The notes: generated by a model not told the origin, from the sequence alone. A DNA stretch of 64,000 nucleotides from Enterobacter huaxiensis (GCF_003594935.2 NZ_CP043342.1:1116001-1180000); one strand, 5' to 3'; shown: positions 20,372-28,274, numbered from the stretch's first letter. Translations and numbers: made by a program.

Positions 20372-20899
20372 ATGAAGACGTCGAGTTATCTTGCGATCCC
20401 CGCATTGATTTTATGCCTGCAAACGACACACGCGCTGGCGATGGGCAATAATGATACTAACAGTAAAACCCCCGACTGCCCGGCCGGGCAGGTGTACGAC
20501 AGCACCAGCAAACAGTGCGTGCCGGAGAAATCCAGCCGACTGAGCGATGTAGACAAAACCAACTATGCCTACCATCTGGCGAAGAAAGGTGAATATCAGG
20601 CGGCGCTGAACCTGCTTGATTCGCTGAAAGACGGCAACACCGCAGAAGCGTGGAATTACCGGGGCTATGCCACCCGTAAGCTCGGCCGTACGGATGAGGG
20701 GATAGGTTACTACCAGCGCTCGCTGGCCATTGAACCTCAGTATGCCAAAGCCAGAGAGTACCTTGGCGAAGCGTGGATGGTCAAAGGGCGGCCAGACCTG
20801 GCGAAAGCGCAGCTGAAGGCCATTGCCGGGATCTGCGGAGAAACATGCGAAGAGTACCGGGATTTGCAGGCCGCGATTAACGGCCACCCGGAATCGTGA
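20372..20899 (+). CDS. Exported TPR-repeat protein
   Basis: The 175-residue protein has a signal peptide ('LAIPALILCLQTTHALA'), then a Cys pair in 'DCPAGQVYDSTSKQC' that may form a disulfide. About three tetratricopeptide units follow (for example 'YHLAKKGEYQAALNLLDSL' and 'AEAWNYRGYATRKLGRTDE'). TPRs mediate protein-protein contacts, so this is likely a periplasmic partner. It is the first gene of a cassette with an ECF sigma factor 16 bases downstream, suggesting a role in the same signalling unit. A CTGGAG box precedes the ATG. Confidence 0.82.
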   Translation: MKTSSYLAIPALILCLQTTHALAMGNNDTNSKTPDCPAGQVYDSTSKQCVPEKSSRLSDVDKTNYAYHLAKKGEYQAALNLLDSLKDGNTAEAWNYRGYATRKLGRTDEGIGYYQRSLAIEPQYAKAREYLGEAWMVKGRPDLAKAQLKAIAGICGETCEEYRDLQAAINGHPES

Positions 20900-20915
20900 G
20901 GTCCACGCGGAGGGA

Positions 20916-21437
20916 ATGCAAATCGCTACCAGTGACGTTCGCCAACAGTTAGCGGCACATCTTTCACGCCTGTGGCGCTACGGGCTGGTGTTGTCGCGAA
21001 ACAGGGATATCGCCGAAGAGCTGGTGCAGTCCACCTGCGTGCGTGCGCTTGAAAAAAGCAGCCAGTACGCGCCTGGCACGCGTATCGACAGGTGGCTTTT
21101 CACCATTCTTCACTCCATCTGGATATCCGAGCTTCGGGCGCGGCACGTCCGGCTGGGGCAGGGGTTTGTGCCCAGCGACGAGCTGCTGGCCCCGGATACG
21201 CGTGAACAGGATGAGACGCGCCTGCACTACCACAGGATCATGCAGCGGGTTAACGCGCTCCCGGAAGCGCAGCGCAACGCGGTTTTTTTAGTCTATGTCG
21301 AAGGATTTACCTATCAGGAGGCGGCTGAGACCTTATCCGTGCCGATTGGCACGGTGATGAGCCGGCTGGCGACGGCGCGCGCGACGCTGGCAAAATCGGT
21401 CGTTCTCCCCCCTCCGATAAAGGAGAGACGCTCGTGA
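20916..21437 (+). CDS. ECF-type RNA polymerase sigma factor
   Basis: This 173-residue sigma-70-family ECF protein has region 2 at about 8-75 ('RDIAEELVQSTCVRALEKS', 'RIDRWLFTILHSIWI') and region 4 at about 108-160. The recognition helix lies in 'GFTYQEAAETLSVPIGTVMSR'. I chose ATG 20916, preceded by GGAGGGA, over an in-frame ATG at 20823 that lies inside the TPR gene and would add 31 non-conserved residues. Its 3' end overlaps the following anti-sigma gene by 4 bases. Confidence 0.9.
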   Translation: MQIATSDVRQQLAAHLSRLWRYGLVLSRNRDIAEELVQSTCVRALEKSSQYAPGTRIDRWLFTILHSIWISELRARHVRLGQGFVPSDELLAPDTREQDETRLHYHRIMQRVNALPEAQRNAVFLVYVEGFTYQEAAETLSVPIGTVMSRLATARATLAKSVVLPPPIKERRS

Positions 21438-22222
21438 AAGCGCAACGTTTTACGCCGCCGTACAGCGACGAGGCGATCGTGGCCTGGATAGATGGCGAGA
21501 TGTGCCGTGCCGATGCCGAGTCCTTTGAAGCAAGGCTCAGAAGCGATGAGCTGTTGTCAGGGCGTACGGCAGAGTTGATGAAGAGTAATCAGGATTATCA
21601 GGGGGCGTTTGCCGCCGTACTGGATGAGGCTCCGCTGGCGCGAATGCACGCCCGGCTGGGTACGCTTTCGGCACAGCCTGCAGCCTCGGCGCAGGGCGTA
21701 AGCCGACGGGCATTGATTGCTGCATCGGTCAGTTTTCTGGCGCTGGGCTCCACTGCGGGATATCTGTTCCGGCCGTCTTCCGCGGAGGCTGATGAGCATG
21801 CCCACATTCGTGACCTGGAAGCGCAGTACATGTCGCTGTATAGCGCGGAAACGCTGGTGGATATGGACAGCGCCACGCCTGTTATCCAGCGAGGGCTGGC
21901 TCGGGCATCAGAGGATCTTGGCCTCCCGCTGCTGGCGTCACAGCTTAGGCTGCGCGGAGCCGAGCTTAAAATGGCGAGAATGCTGCGGTACGACTCCATT
22001 TCGATTGCGCAGATCGCCTGGTTAAGTGCCGACTACGGCCCGATGGCATTGTGTGTCTCACCGACGGAGCAGGGGGCGACAACCGCCCTTCATCAGGAGC
22101 AGCGGCACGGTATGAACCTGGTCTGGTGGCATCACGCGGGGTATCAGTTTGTCCTGATTGGCCGTAATCCGCTGCCAGCGTTAAAGGGAAGCGCGCAGCA
22201 GCTTTATGATGCGTTAGCCTGA
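21434..22222 (+). CDS. Membrane anti-sigma factor
   Basis: The 262-residue protein is translationally coupled to the ECF sigma gene. The N-terminal 80 residues form a short cytoplasmic anti-sigma-type domain opening with 'SDEAIVAWIDGEM', the layout seen in ChrR/RsiW-like and zinc-less anti-sigma domains. A single membrane helix at about 91-112 is preceded by a twin arginine ('VSRRALIAAS'). The C-terminal 150 residues would be periplasmic and would sense the signal. The signal is unknown. Confidence 0.82.
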   Translation: MKAQRFTPPYSDEAIVAWIDGEMCRADAESFEARLRSDELLSGRTAELMKSNQDYQGAFAAVLDEAPLARMHARLGTLSAQPAASAQGVSRRALIAASVSFLALGSTAGYLFRPSSAEADEHAHIRDLEAQYMSLYSAETLVDMDSATPVIQRGLARASEDLGLPLLASQLRLRGAELKMARMLRYDSISIAQIAWLSADYGPMALCVSPTEQGATTALHQEQRHGMNLVWWHHAGYQFVLIGRNPLPALKGSAQQLYDALA

Positions 22223-22755
22223 ATCGCTATTGAGATGGCAATTCGGTCATCGACCACCATGGCGAATTTATCCATGCCGTAGGCCGCACGTGAAATCGCC
22301 GTTTTGGCATCCAGTATGAGGGGCTGCGCGTGCGGGTCCTTCACCACCGCCTCCAGGATCACCGGGCGGGACAGGGCCCTGACGGTCAATGTCCCGAATA
22401 CCCTGTACTGCCCGTTTCCTCTTGAGACCACGCGTGTGCTGGTAAACTCGATGGTGGGGTACCGCGCAGAGTCAAAGAACATGTCGCTTTTCAGCTGCCA
22501 GGTGAGCAGGCTATTTGACGCAACCAGCGTCTTCAAGGGTATGGTAACGTGAATATGGTCGTCAAAATCATTTTCCGGATTGAGGGTTACGTCGCCCGTC
22601 ACGCCGCTGAGCCTGGCCCAGGAGAGGATACCGCCGAAGGCATGCCATGATAGCCGAATCGCCGTGTTATCGGTGTCGATGACGTAGCGCTGTGGCGCCG
22701 CATACAGGCAGGGGGATAACAGCAAACAAGCAAAAAAGGCCAGCAGGCGAGGCAT
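22204..22755 (-). CDS. YceI-family periplasmic lipid-binding protein
   Basis: The 183-residue protein has a cleavable signal peptide ('LLAFFACLLLSPCLYA') followed by the YceI lipocalin-like barrel: 'YVIDTDNTAIRLSWHAFGG', 'VTLNPEND' and 'IEFTSTRVV'. The family binds isoprenoid or other amphiphilic lipids in the periplasm. It is convergent with, and overlaps by 19 bases, the anti-sigma gene, so the two stop regions share sequence. Confidence 0.88.
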   Translation of the reverse strand: MPRLLAFFACLLLSPCLYAAPQRYVIDTDNTAIRLSWHAFGGILSWARLSGVTGDVTLNPENDFDDHIHVTIPLKTLVASNSLLTWQLKSDMFFDSARYPTIEFTSTRVVSRGNGQYRVFGTLTVRALSRPVILEAVVKDPHAQPLILDAKTAISRAAYGMDKFAMVVDDRIAISIAIQANAS

Positions 22756-22818
22756 GGGGGTTCTCCGTTAAGCGCGCTCAGTGTTAACGCATGACGCGCT
22801 GTTTTTATTCGGAGAAAT

Positions 22819-22843
22819 AAAAAAGGCCGCTTGCGCGACCTTT
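22819..22843 (-). terminator. Rho-independent terminator of the LEA-like gene
   Basis: Read leftward, AAAGGTCGCGCAAGCGGCC is followed by TTTTTT. A near-perfect stem plus a U-run lies just past the stop codon of the leftward gene at 22852. Confidence 0.7.
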
Positions 22844-22851
22844 CGGAGGGG

Positions 22852-23208
22852 TTATTCAGTGACTTTCTTTTCTAACTCACTGGCACCCTGCTTGGTTTTA
22901 TTCCAGCCTTTTTCAGTGCCTTCTTTGGTGGCATCCCACCCTTTCTCGGTACCTTCTTTGGTTTTGTGCCAGGCTTTCTGCGAATCTTCGCTCACCTTGC
23001 TACCAAAGCTTTCGCTTTTCCCTTCAGCGGCATGCTCTTTCTTGAGCTTCAGCTGTTCACCTTTATGCTGCTCTTCGTGCAGTTTTTGCTTCGCCTCGTT
23101 GGCGTTAGCCTTAGCCGCAGCGACGGTGTCATCGGTTGCATGTGTGGTCGCAGCAAACACTGGGGAAGCCAGTAGAACAGCAGATAATGCGATAATTGTT
23201 TTTTTCAT
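22852..23208 (-). CDS. Small LEA-like periplasmic repeat protein
   Basis: The 118-residue protein has a clear signal peptide ('MKKTIIALSAVLLASPVFA'). The mature part is very rich in Lys, Glu and Ala. Three imperfect 11-residue repeats near the C-terminus (variants of 'KTKEGTEKGWD', about 81-112) resemble late-embryogenesis-abundant proteins. Such amphipathic helices are often linked to osmotic or desiccation stress; that role is an inference. I do not recognise a named enterobacterial gene. Confidence 0.75.
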   Translation of the reverse strand: MKKTIIALSAVLLASPVFAATTHATDDTVAAAKANANEAKQKLHEEQHKGEQLKLKKEHAAEGKSESFGSKVSEDSQKAWHKTKEGTEKGWDATKEGTEKGWNKTKQGASELEKKVTE

Positions 23209-23354
23209 AATGTCCTCATTTAACGTTATCGGTTATGAGCGTGATTCAGCATGGCACAGGCGAAGCGGGAAGGCTTTAGGAAAAAACTGTAATTGAATCA
23301 ATGCGGTTTGTTAGGATTTCTCCGAGAAGCCTTCGAAGAAAGGTATTGCAGCCA

Positions 23355-23398
23355 TAAAAAAACGCCCCCGACCAGTTAAGGCCAGGGGCGTTTTTTTT
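23355..23398. terminator. Strong bidirectional terminator
   Basis: AACGCCCC(C)G and CAGGGGCGTT arms flank a short loop, with an A-run on one side and TTTTTTTT on the other. It lies between the csp gene and the LEA-like gene region. Confidence 0.8.
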
Positions 23399-23468
23399 AA
23401 CACGTTCACTTATCTGCTCAGGCCAGTGCCGTCATCGCTGTCGTAAGCGTCCGTGTCGTTATCGGCAA

Positions 23469-23681
23469 TTAAAGCGCGACGACGTTTGCGGCAGCCGGAC
23501 CTTTGGCACCATTCTCAATCGAGAACTCAACCTTCTGGCCTTCGTCGAGCGTTTTATAATCGTTGCTCTGAATGGCAGAGAAATGAACAAAAACATCTTT
23601 GCTGCCGTCAGCCGGCGAAATGAAGCCGAAACCTTTGTCAGAGTTAAACCATTTTACTAAACCAGTCATTTTATTAGACAT
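23469..23681 (-). CDS. CspA-family cold-shock protein (CspB/CspG-like)
   Basis: This 70-residue cold-shock domain protein has both RNA-binding motifs intact: RNP1 'KGFGFI' and RNP2 'VFVHF'. Its start '[13 protein letters not shown]' is typical of CspB/CspG. It acts as an RNA chaperone that melts structures in the cold. The ATG at 23681 follows AAAGGAAG. An upstream in-frame ATG at 23726 lies in the leader and should be ignored. Confidence 0.93.
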   Translation of the reverse strand: MSNKMTGLVKWFNSDKGFGFISPADGSKDVFVHFSAIQSNDYKTLDEGQKVEFSIENGAKGPAAANVVAL

Positions 23682-23860
23682 AGATACTTCCTTTAATTTT
23701 CTTGAGCCACATGTTGTGGCGAACATGGCCTGCTTGCAGATGAGGACTTACTGGGCACTTAGGAGGAGGCTCATGAAGAAGAGTATCTGAGGATAACGCT
23801 TGAAATGAGGACTGCTTTACTAAAACTGCTTTCATAAGGTCTGTATGCCAAACCGATGAC
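23682..23860 (-). promoter_or_regulatory. csp 5' leader with cold box
   Basis: About 170 bases of leader precede the csp start. Read leftward, TGGCATACAGA (23850-23840), inside a CGGTTTGGCATACAGACC context, closely matches the cold box of the E. coli cspA/cspB leaders (TGACGTACAGA). Such leaders refold at low temperature to stabilise the mRNA and expose the start. The transcription start is inferred by analogy. Confidence 0.65.
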
Positions 23861-23945
23861 GCATAGTGGACTCATGTGAGTTGATAAGCAAGGGTAATTT
23901 TGTCAGTAATCTGTTGGGGAAATTTACAATTGAAAAAGAGGGGGA

Positions 23946-23994
23946 GTAGTCTTAAAAGCCCTGACCATTGCAGCCAGGGCTTTTAAGGTACTAC
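23946..23994. terminator. Long inverted repeat, terminator-like
   Basis: A 13-bp perfect stem, CTTAAAAGCCCTG / CAGGGCTTTTAAG, with an 11-base loop is extended after a small bulge by GTAGT / ACTAC. It lies in an otherwise gene-free AT-rich stretch between the csp leader and the ssrA remnant. What transcript it ends is unclear. Confidence 0.5.
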
Positions 23995-24533
23995 ACACTT
24001 CAGATTTAACATTAATGGACTTAATTAGGTGATACAGCTATTTATACTACTTTTAAATGTACCCGTTCATTACAGATAATATTGGGCATTAATACTAAAA
24101 GCCTCCCTCTATTTATCTCGTTAAACACCGCCTGCGCTTTGATAACCTAAGCGTGGCAACTTAAACAAGCACATCACCCATCGCGACATATACTCTTTGA
24201 TGCGTTGCCTGCTGCTGATACGGTTACCATCAAAAACGAATCCGTCAGCATTAACTAAAAAAAACAAGGCCTTACATCGTCGCGCTAACACTACCATTTT
24301 GCGAACCAGCACAATCACTACGAGGCCTGAAAGCGAACTACATCCCAAACTACAAACTTCGTGGCCTGTGAAGCAAAATGGCTTTACCCAGAACTTCTAT
24401 CAATTCACTACGTTACTTACTACTTTCATTGTGCTGTTGAGTACCAATTTACATATTTGAGATTCAAGGTCAATACTGTTTTTTTTAACATGTTTTTATT
24501 AACAGCTTTAGTGATTATGCAGCATCCCGCTAC

Positions 24534-24660
24534 TTATTGTGGCGAGGGACTGGCAACGTCCACAACTGGCACAGAACAGGCTGTCATCTTAGCTTTGGCG
24601 GCTTTGATTTCCTTACCAGTGAGTGGCTCAGTTTTTGTTGCCTTCGGACTTCGCGGGACA
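24534..24660 (-). pseudogene. Fossil N-terminus of a P4/CP4-57-type integrase
   Basis: Read leftward, one frame encodes 'PKATKTEPLTGKEIKAAKAK', which looks like the N-terminal signature of P4-family integrases such as IntA of CP4-57 ('PLTDTEIKAAKPK'). It lies just past the ssrA terminator, in the same orientation and position that intA has relative to ssrA in E. coli. There is no in-frame start codon, the similarity stops after 'AAKAK', and a stop follows at 24536-24534. It is probably the relic of an earlier island at this site. The assignment is by eye from a short stretch. Confidence 0.45.
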
Positions 24661-24671
24661 AATTGAGGGCA

Positions 24672-24707
24672 CAAAAAAGCCCGCAGGGCTTGCGCCGTGC
24701 GGGCTCT
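24672..24707 (-). terminator. Native ssrA terminator
   Basis: Leftward, AGCCCGCA and TGCGGGCT arms are followed by TTTTTT. Together with the flanking bases, it follows what I recall of the region downstream of E. coli ssrA. Its presence marks this side as the original chromosome downstream of tmRNA. Confidence 0.75.
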
Positions 24708-24751
24708 TAGGACTTCATTGGATGACTCTGGTAATCACCGATGGAGAATTT

Positions 24752-24782
24752 TGGTGGAGCTGGCGGGAGTTGAACCCGCGTC
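24752..24782 (-). other. attL core: displaced 3' end of ssrA (tmRNA)
   Basis: Read leftward, the 31 bases begin GACGCGGGTTCAACTCCCG and end in the CCA of tmRNA, identical to the 3' end of enterobacterial ssrA (T-arm, acceptor strand and CCA). Right of 24782 the match stops abruptly ('CATTTAATT'), so this is only the fragment left behind by integration. The prophage would supply an identical 3' end to the intact ssrA at attR, expected beyond base 64000. It is not a functional tmRNA. Confidence 0.88.
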
Positions 24783-24946
24783 ATTTAATTCATATCTAAT
24801 TGAAAGTAAACTATAATTTATCTTGAAGGATATGTGCGTATACTTTACGTGCATATTCCTGTCCTTGGTTGGTCTTACTGCTGTTCTGTATCTCGTTACC
24901 AGTTTTATAAGATGGGTGTTGAGAACTACAAAAAACTTTAAAAATA

Positions 24947-25900
24947 GTGGATAATTCTCAATCCTTTATGCTTATAAATGAATCCTGTATGACAACATTG
25001 GTGCCGCCAACAAAGTTTTGCATCTATTCAGATGATTCAAGGGCAGGAACTCTTAAGTTCATCAACTCTATCGAGTCGATTGGTGTCAAGAACAAAGGCA
25101 AAGTCACTGTAGATCTCAGCAAGGTTAAATTTGCTTCTGCTGCTGCATCTGTTCTCTTTTTTGCCATTGTTAACAGAGCTCAGTTTCTTACGAAAGATCC
25201 GAATTTCATACGTTTCGTTTGGCCCAAAAAAGACGAGAATCCAGAGGGGCATCGCTGGATAGTCAGTACAGGCCTTGCTCGAGCTTTACTTGCCGGTACC
25301 GACGAAAAGCTTAAGGCACTTACTCGTGAGGAACGTTACTTCCAATCAGCTGTCGAACCTTTTGAGCATATTGTTGATACTGTAGTAATGCTGCAAAAAA
25401 AAGCTGTCTTAAATGATGATCAGCTTGGTTTGCTACTTACGGCGATCAGCGAAGCGTTGCTCAATGTTTCACACCATGCTTATGAAGATGTGGCCTTTAA
25501 AGGGGATCTGGTTCTTCTTAAAGGAAAGCGCTGGTGGCAGTGTGCTTGGTTCAACCCTGAAGAGAACCGGGTAGTTTTCATAGTTTGTGACCTCGGTTTA
25601 GGGATTTTTAAGAGTTTCATGCCTGAAGACGATGGTCTTAGCATTCAAAACGAAGTATCTTCTGTAGAAAGGGCTATGCTAGTAGGAGAGTCTCGGTTTG
25701 TTGGTGCAGGCCGTGGCAATGGTTCAGAAGATATCAAACGCCCGATTGGTGTCGGATGTGAAGATGATGAAACACTGCTAATCCTAACAGGACGTGCTCG
25801 CTACAACTATAATTCTAATGACAGTTGTCCTCGGTGTGAGAGACTTACTGAATACATACCAGGAACTTTACTACAGTGGTCGCTGGTTCCCAGGAGATGA
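24947..25900 (+). CDS. STAS-like / GHKL ATPase protein of unknown system
   Basis: This 317-residue protein has two parts. Residues about 30-90 look like a STAS-type domain ('KVTVDLSKVKFASAAASVL'). Residues about 155-315 are a Bergerat-fold ATPase: N box 'SEALLNVSHHAY' (E169, N173, H176), G1 'CDLGLGI' (215-220), G2-like 'GRGNGSEDI' (255-263) and a final 'PGTLLQWSL' strand. This layout recalls anti-sigma kinase and anti-anti-sigma partners. It is the first of three tightly spaced genes between attL and int. The start is uncertain: GTG 24947, ATG 24968 or ATG 24989, none with a strong ribosome site. I cannot name the system. Confidence 0.8.
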   Translation: MDNSQSFMLINESCMTTLVPPTKFCIYSDDSRAGTLKFINSIESIGVKNKGKVTVDLSKVKFASAAASVLFFAIVNRAQFLTKDPNFIRFVWPKKDENPEGHRWIVSTGLARALLAGTDEKLKALTREERYFQSAVEPFEHIVDTVVMLQKKAVLNDDQLGLLLTAISEALLNVSHHAYEDVAFKGDLVLLKGKRWWQCAWFNPEENRVVFIVCDLGLGIFKSFMPEDDGLSIQNEVSSVERAMLVGESRFVGAGRGNGSEDIKRPIGVGCEDDETLLILTGRARYNYNSNDSCPRCERLTEYIPGTLLQWSLVPRR

Positions 25901-25904
25901 ATTT

Positions 25905-26231
25905 ATGAGAAACATCGTCATTGCGAAGGAGTTCTCCCGAACACCATTCGGACGCTACACAACTGATAGTCCTAACAGTGCTGAACGCTTCCGTAGGGAC
26001 TTTCTGGTTCCAGCGTTGAGAGGTGAGGAGAAGGAAGTTGTAGTTGACTTCCGAGGTATAGCTTTGGGCGTAGGTTCCTCTTTCTTGGAAGAGGCATTCG
26101 GTGGACTTATCCGAAAAGAAGGCTTACCAAAAGCTAACATCAAAGCGCGGCTCGTAATTAAAAGTGACGTTCCCTTTTATAAAGAGCAGATAGACAAATT
26201 TATCGATTTGGCTCAACCGGAACGAGCATAA
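25905..26231 (+). CDS. DUF4325 STAS-like protein
   Basis: This 108-residue protein matches the DUF4325/STAS-like pattern: 'AKEFSRTPFGRYTTDSPNSAERFRRD', here in two parts, 'AKEFSRTPFGRY' and 'SAERFRRDFLVPAL', then 'VVVDFRGIALGVGSSFLEEAFGGL'. The latter is the strand-helix that carries the regulatory Ser in STAS proteins. DUF4325 genes commonly sit beside GHKL ATPases, as here. ATG 25905 follows AGGAG by 8 bases and begins 5 bases after the upstream stop, so the pair is surely co-expressed. It likely forms an antagonist/partner pair with the ATPase (inference). Confidence 0.82.
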   Translation: MRNIVIAKEFSRTPFGRYTTDSPNSAERFRRDFLVPALRGEEKEVVVDFRGIALGVGSSFLEEAFGGLIRKEGLPKANIKARLVIKSDVPFYKEQIDKFIDLAQPERA

Positions 26232-26240
26232 GGGCAATAG

Positions 26241-26900
26241 TTGAACACTGCATCACCTGAATTGATTTTAGTTCAACTTGCCCCGCATTCTGAACCGCCC
26301 GTGTCAATTATTGCTCAAATCGGACAGTATTCTTGGTGCATCACCTTAGTTGGTCTTTGCATCGCTCTGTTTGGGTGGCGAGTTGCTTACCAAAACTCGA
26401 TAAGGCTTGCCACTCGCTCAGAGTCAAAGTCCATTATTGATTCAGTATCGAAGCTGGTTATTGAAATATCTGATCTTTCGATAGATTTTTGGCTTAACAA
26501 ATCTTCTCCTATAGATACAAACGTCGGGTCTGAACAACAAGATACAGAACGCCTGGCTAAAGCTAATCAGTCATCTAGCTACTTATTCAATGTTTTAGCT
26601 AAAGCACAGCAGATTTCTAAACTTTCTGAAGTTTTAGCCCTTCGCGGGCTTACCATCCCTGATAATTTGCTCTCAATAGTTATGGAAAAAACAACCCTGG
26701 ACTGCGAGACCGCTTATCAACTGGACTCTGGTTTACGTACCATACGATCTCAAGAGATTGTTAGTGCATGTATGCAAGTTATTCACGCACTATATGAAAC
26801 GTTCCAGTTTTACCACCCTCCGGCGAAACGAGAGACTTTCTGGCAATCGATAACTCGAAGATATTCTGAGATGGACGACTGGCATAACAGTCTAAAGTAA
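26241..26900 (+). CDS. Membrane-anchored protein, third gene of the attL cassette
   Basis: This 219-residue protein is of unknown family. A single hydrophobic helix at about 29-50 ('YSWCITLVGLCIALFGWRVAY') would anchor it, with a largely helical cytoplasmic domain of about 165 residues. It starts with TTG 26241, nine bases after the DUF4325 stop and preceded by AGGG, so it belongs to the same operon. As the only membrane component it could be the effector or sensor of the cassette (inference). Its GC content is lower than that of the structural genes. Its stop codon lies in the shared terminator with int. Confidence 0.72.
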   Translation: MNTASPELILVQLAPHSEPPVSIIAQIGQYSWCITLVGLCIALFGWRVAYQNSIRLATRSESKSIIDSVSKLVIEISDLSIDFWLNKSSPIDTNVGSEQQDTERLAKANQSSSYLFNVLAKAQQISKLSEVLALRGLTIPDNLLSIVMEKTTLDCETAYQLDSGLRTIRSQEIVSACMQVIHALYETFQFYHPPAKRETFWQSITRRYSEMDDWHNSLK

Positions 26901-26923
26901 AGGTCCTTACGGACCTTTTTTTT
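26900..26923. terminator. Bidirectional terminator between cassette and int
   Basis: AAGGTCC and GGACCTT arms with a TTAC loop are followed by a T-run. The stem contains or abuts the stop codons of both convergent genes. Confidence 0.85.
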
Positions 26924-28073
26924 CGATACTTGTGTTACCGTCATATTCAGCTAGGTACGATCCATAGTGTCGGAATAACATTTCTGGTCCTTTGTGCCCC
27001 ATTTGGGTCGCAAGCCAGAATAGGTTAGCCCCCTGGCTAATATGCCGCGTGGCAAAAGTATGTCGGGTCTGATAAGGGTTACGATATCTAATCCCTGCTT
27101 TACGTAGAGTCGGAACCCATGCTTTCTTCCTGATAGCATCTGCACTTGCCCAAGCTTTTCCTGTTTTAGGATCCTCAAACACTGTCGCATCTTTCATGAA
27201 CGAGAACGGCTTCTGGCTTGACAAGGCAAGCATCGCTTCGTTCGTTAACTCTATCTTTCTAGTGCCAGCCTTGGTTTTTGTACCCTTGGTTATACCAGCA
27301 ACGCTGGCGCTTTGAACGTGAGCTGTCTTTTGGATAAAATCAATATCTTTCCATCGAAGTGCGCATAGCTCTGAGCTGCGCATTCCTGTATGGATCGCAA
27401 ATCTGAACAGGTTTTCCCACTGCTTATTGCCAGCTGATGTTAAAAGGGCATCTACTTCAGCAGGTGTTAGTGGGTCAACAATGTAATCATTTTCTGTCTC
27501 AGTCTCTTTGCTCCGGTATCGTGAAGCTGTGACCAGAGATACAGGGTTTATTTGTAAAACTCCATCAGTTATAGCTTCATCAAGTGAGGAGCGCAGAAAC
27601 GATAACTGGTTACGTATCGTCTTCAATGTTGTTTTCTGATTCTGGATCCATGTTTTTAATGCTGCCGGCGTTAACTCACTGGCCGGGAAAATGTGAAGTT
27701 CAGACAGTGCGCTACGGCATTTTTTATACCCGCCAATGGTGGAGGGGGAAAGATTCCTCGTTTCGCAGATCTTCAGGTATTCATCGAGATACATTTTCAC
27801 TGTTTTCCCGGTCGCAGCATTACCGAAAATTTTTAACCTCACCGAACGAGGGAAATACTCAGCGTAGATAAATGTTCCACGCTCGATTTTGTTGTGGATT
27901 TCGCCGAGCGTACGCTCGGCATATTTAAGGTTTTTGTTGTTCACTTCTAGATTTGAAAGGGGTTCTCTGCATTTCACCCCCTTGTATGTGAACGTTATAT
28001 TGATGGTTTCACCACTACTGTGCTTCCTGATGGTTACGCCGCGTGGGAGTTTAGGCGATTCTTTCGTGCCCAT
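26907..28073 (-). CDS. int: Prophage tyrosine-recombinase integrase
   Basis: This 388-residue tyrosine recombinase has an N-terminal arm-binding region, a core-binding domain (about 85-175) and a catalytic domain (about 200-380). Visible catalytic features are Arg232 in 'HTGMRSSELCALRW', Arg337 in 'YQTRHTFATRH', His360 in 'QMGHKG' and the tyrosine in 'MLFRHYGSYL' (Y370 by position). It catalyses site-specific recombination at ssrA. It overlaps the excisionase by 40 bases, as in lambda xis-int. It is unusual that it lies 2.1 kb from attL, with cargo between. Confidence 0.93.
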   Translation of the reverse strand: MGTKESPKLPRGVTIRKHSSGETINITFTYKGVKCREPLSNLEVNNKNLKYAERTLGEIHNKIERGTFIYAEYFPRSVRLKIFGNAATGKTVKMYLDEYLKICETRNLSPSTIGGYKKCRSALSELHIFPASELTPAALKTWIQNQKTTLKTIRNQLSFLRSSLDEAITDGVLQINPVSLVTASRYRSKETETENDYIVDPLTPAEVDALLTSAGNKQWENLFRFAIHTGMRSSELCALRWKDIDFIQKTAHVQSASVAGITKGTKTKAGTRKIELTNEAMLALSSQKPFSFMKDATVFEDPKTGKAWASADAIRKKAWVPTLRKAGIRYRNPYQTRHTFATRHISQGANLFWLATQMGHKGPEMLFRHYGSYLAEYDGNTSIEKKGP

Positions 28074-28240
28074 TTTGCAACCTCACTAAGATCTATCCAT
28101 CTCTCCTTAACGCCTTCAACTTTAAGCACCTGCACCCCTTCACGCCAAACACCGCGCTGTACACGCTTATTGATTGCATCAGGGGTTTCGCCAGTCTCTT
28201 TGCAATAAGTTGAGATGGGAACACAATCGAGGCTCAGCAT
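28034..28240 (-). CDS. xis: Excisionase-like protein
   Basis: This small basic winged-helix-type protein of about 68 residues ('LDCVPISTYCKETGETPDA' then 'INKRVQRGVW') overlaps the int start. That is the genetic position and size of excisionases that bend attP/attR DNA during excision. I prefer ATG 28240, which has GGAG seven bases upstream; an in-frame ATG at 28252 would add four residues but has no good ribosome site. Confidence 0.75.
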   Translation of the reverse strand: MLSLDCVPISTYCKETGETPDAINKRVQRGVWREGVQVLKVEGVKERWIDLSEVAKWARKNRLNSHAA

Positions 28241-28274
28241 ATACTTCTCCATTAACCCGGCTGCACCCGAGTAA

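Noticed and set aside
20823..20915. N-terminal extension of the ECF sigma factor
   Set aside because: It overlaps the end of the TPR gene and encodes residues unlike sigma region 2; ATG 20916 has a GGAGGG box.
24121..24348. 75-codon leftward frame in the AT-rich stretch before ssrA
   Set aside because: No ribosome site, no recognisable family, unusual composition; likely chance or decayed DNA.
24752..24782. Possible tRNA or functional tmRNA gene
   Set aside because: Only the 31-base 3' end is present; the rest of the tmRNA sequence does not follow, so it is an attachment-site remnant.
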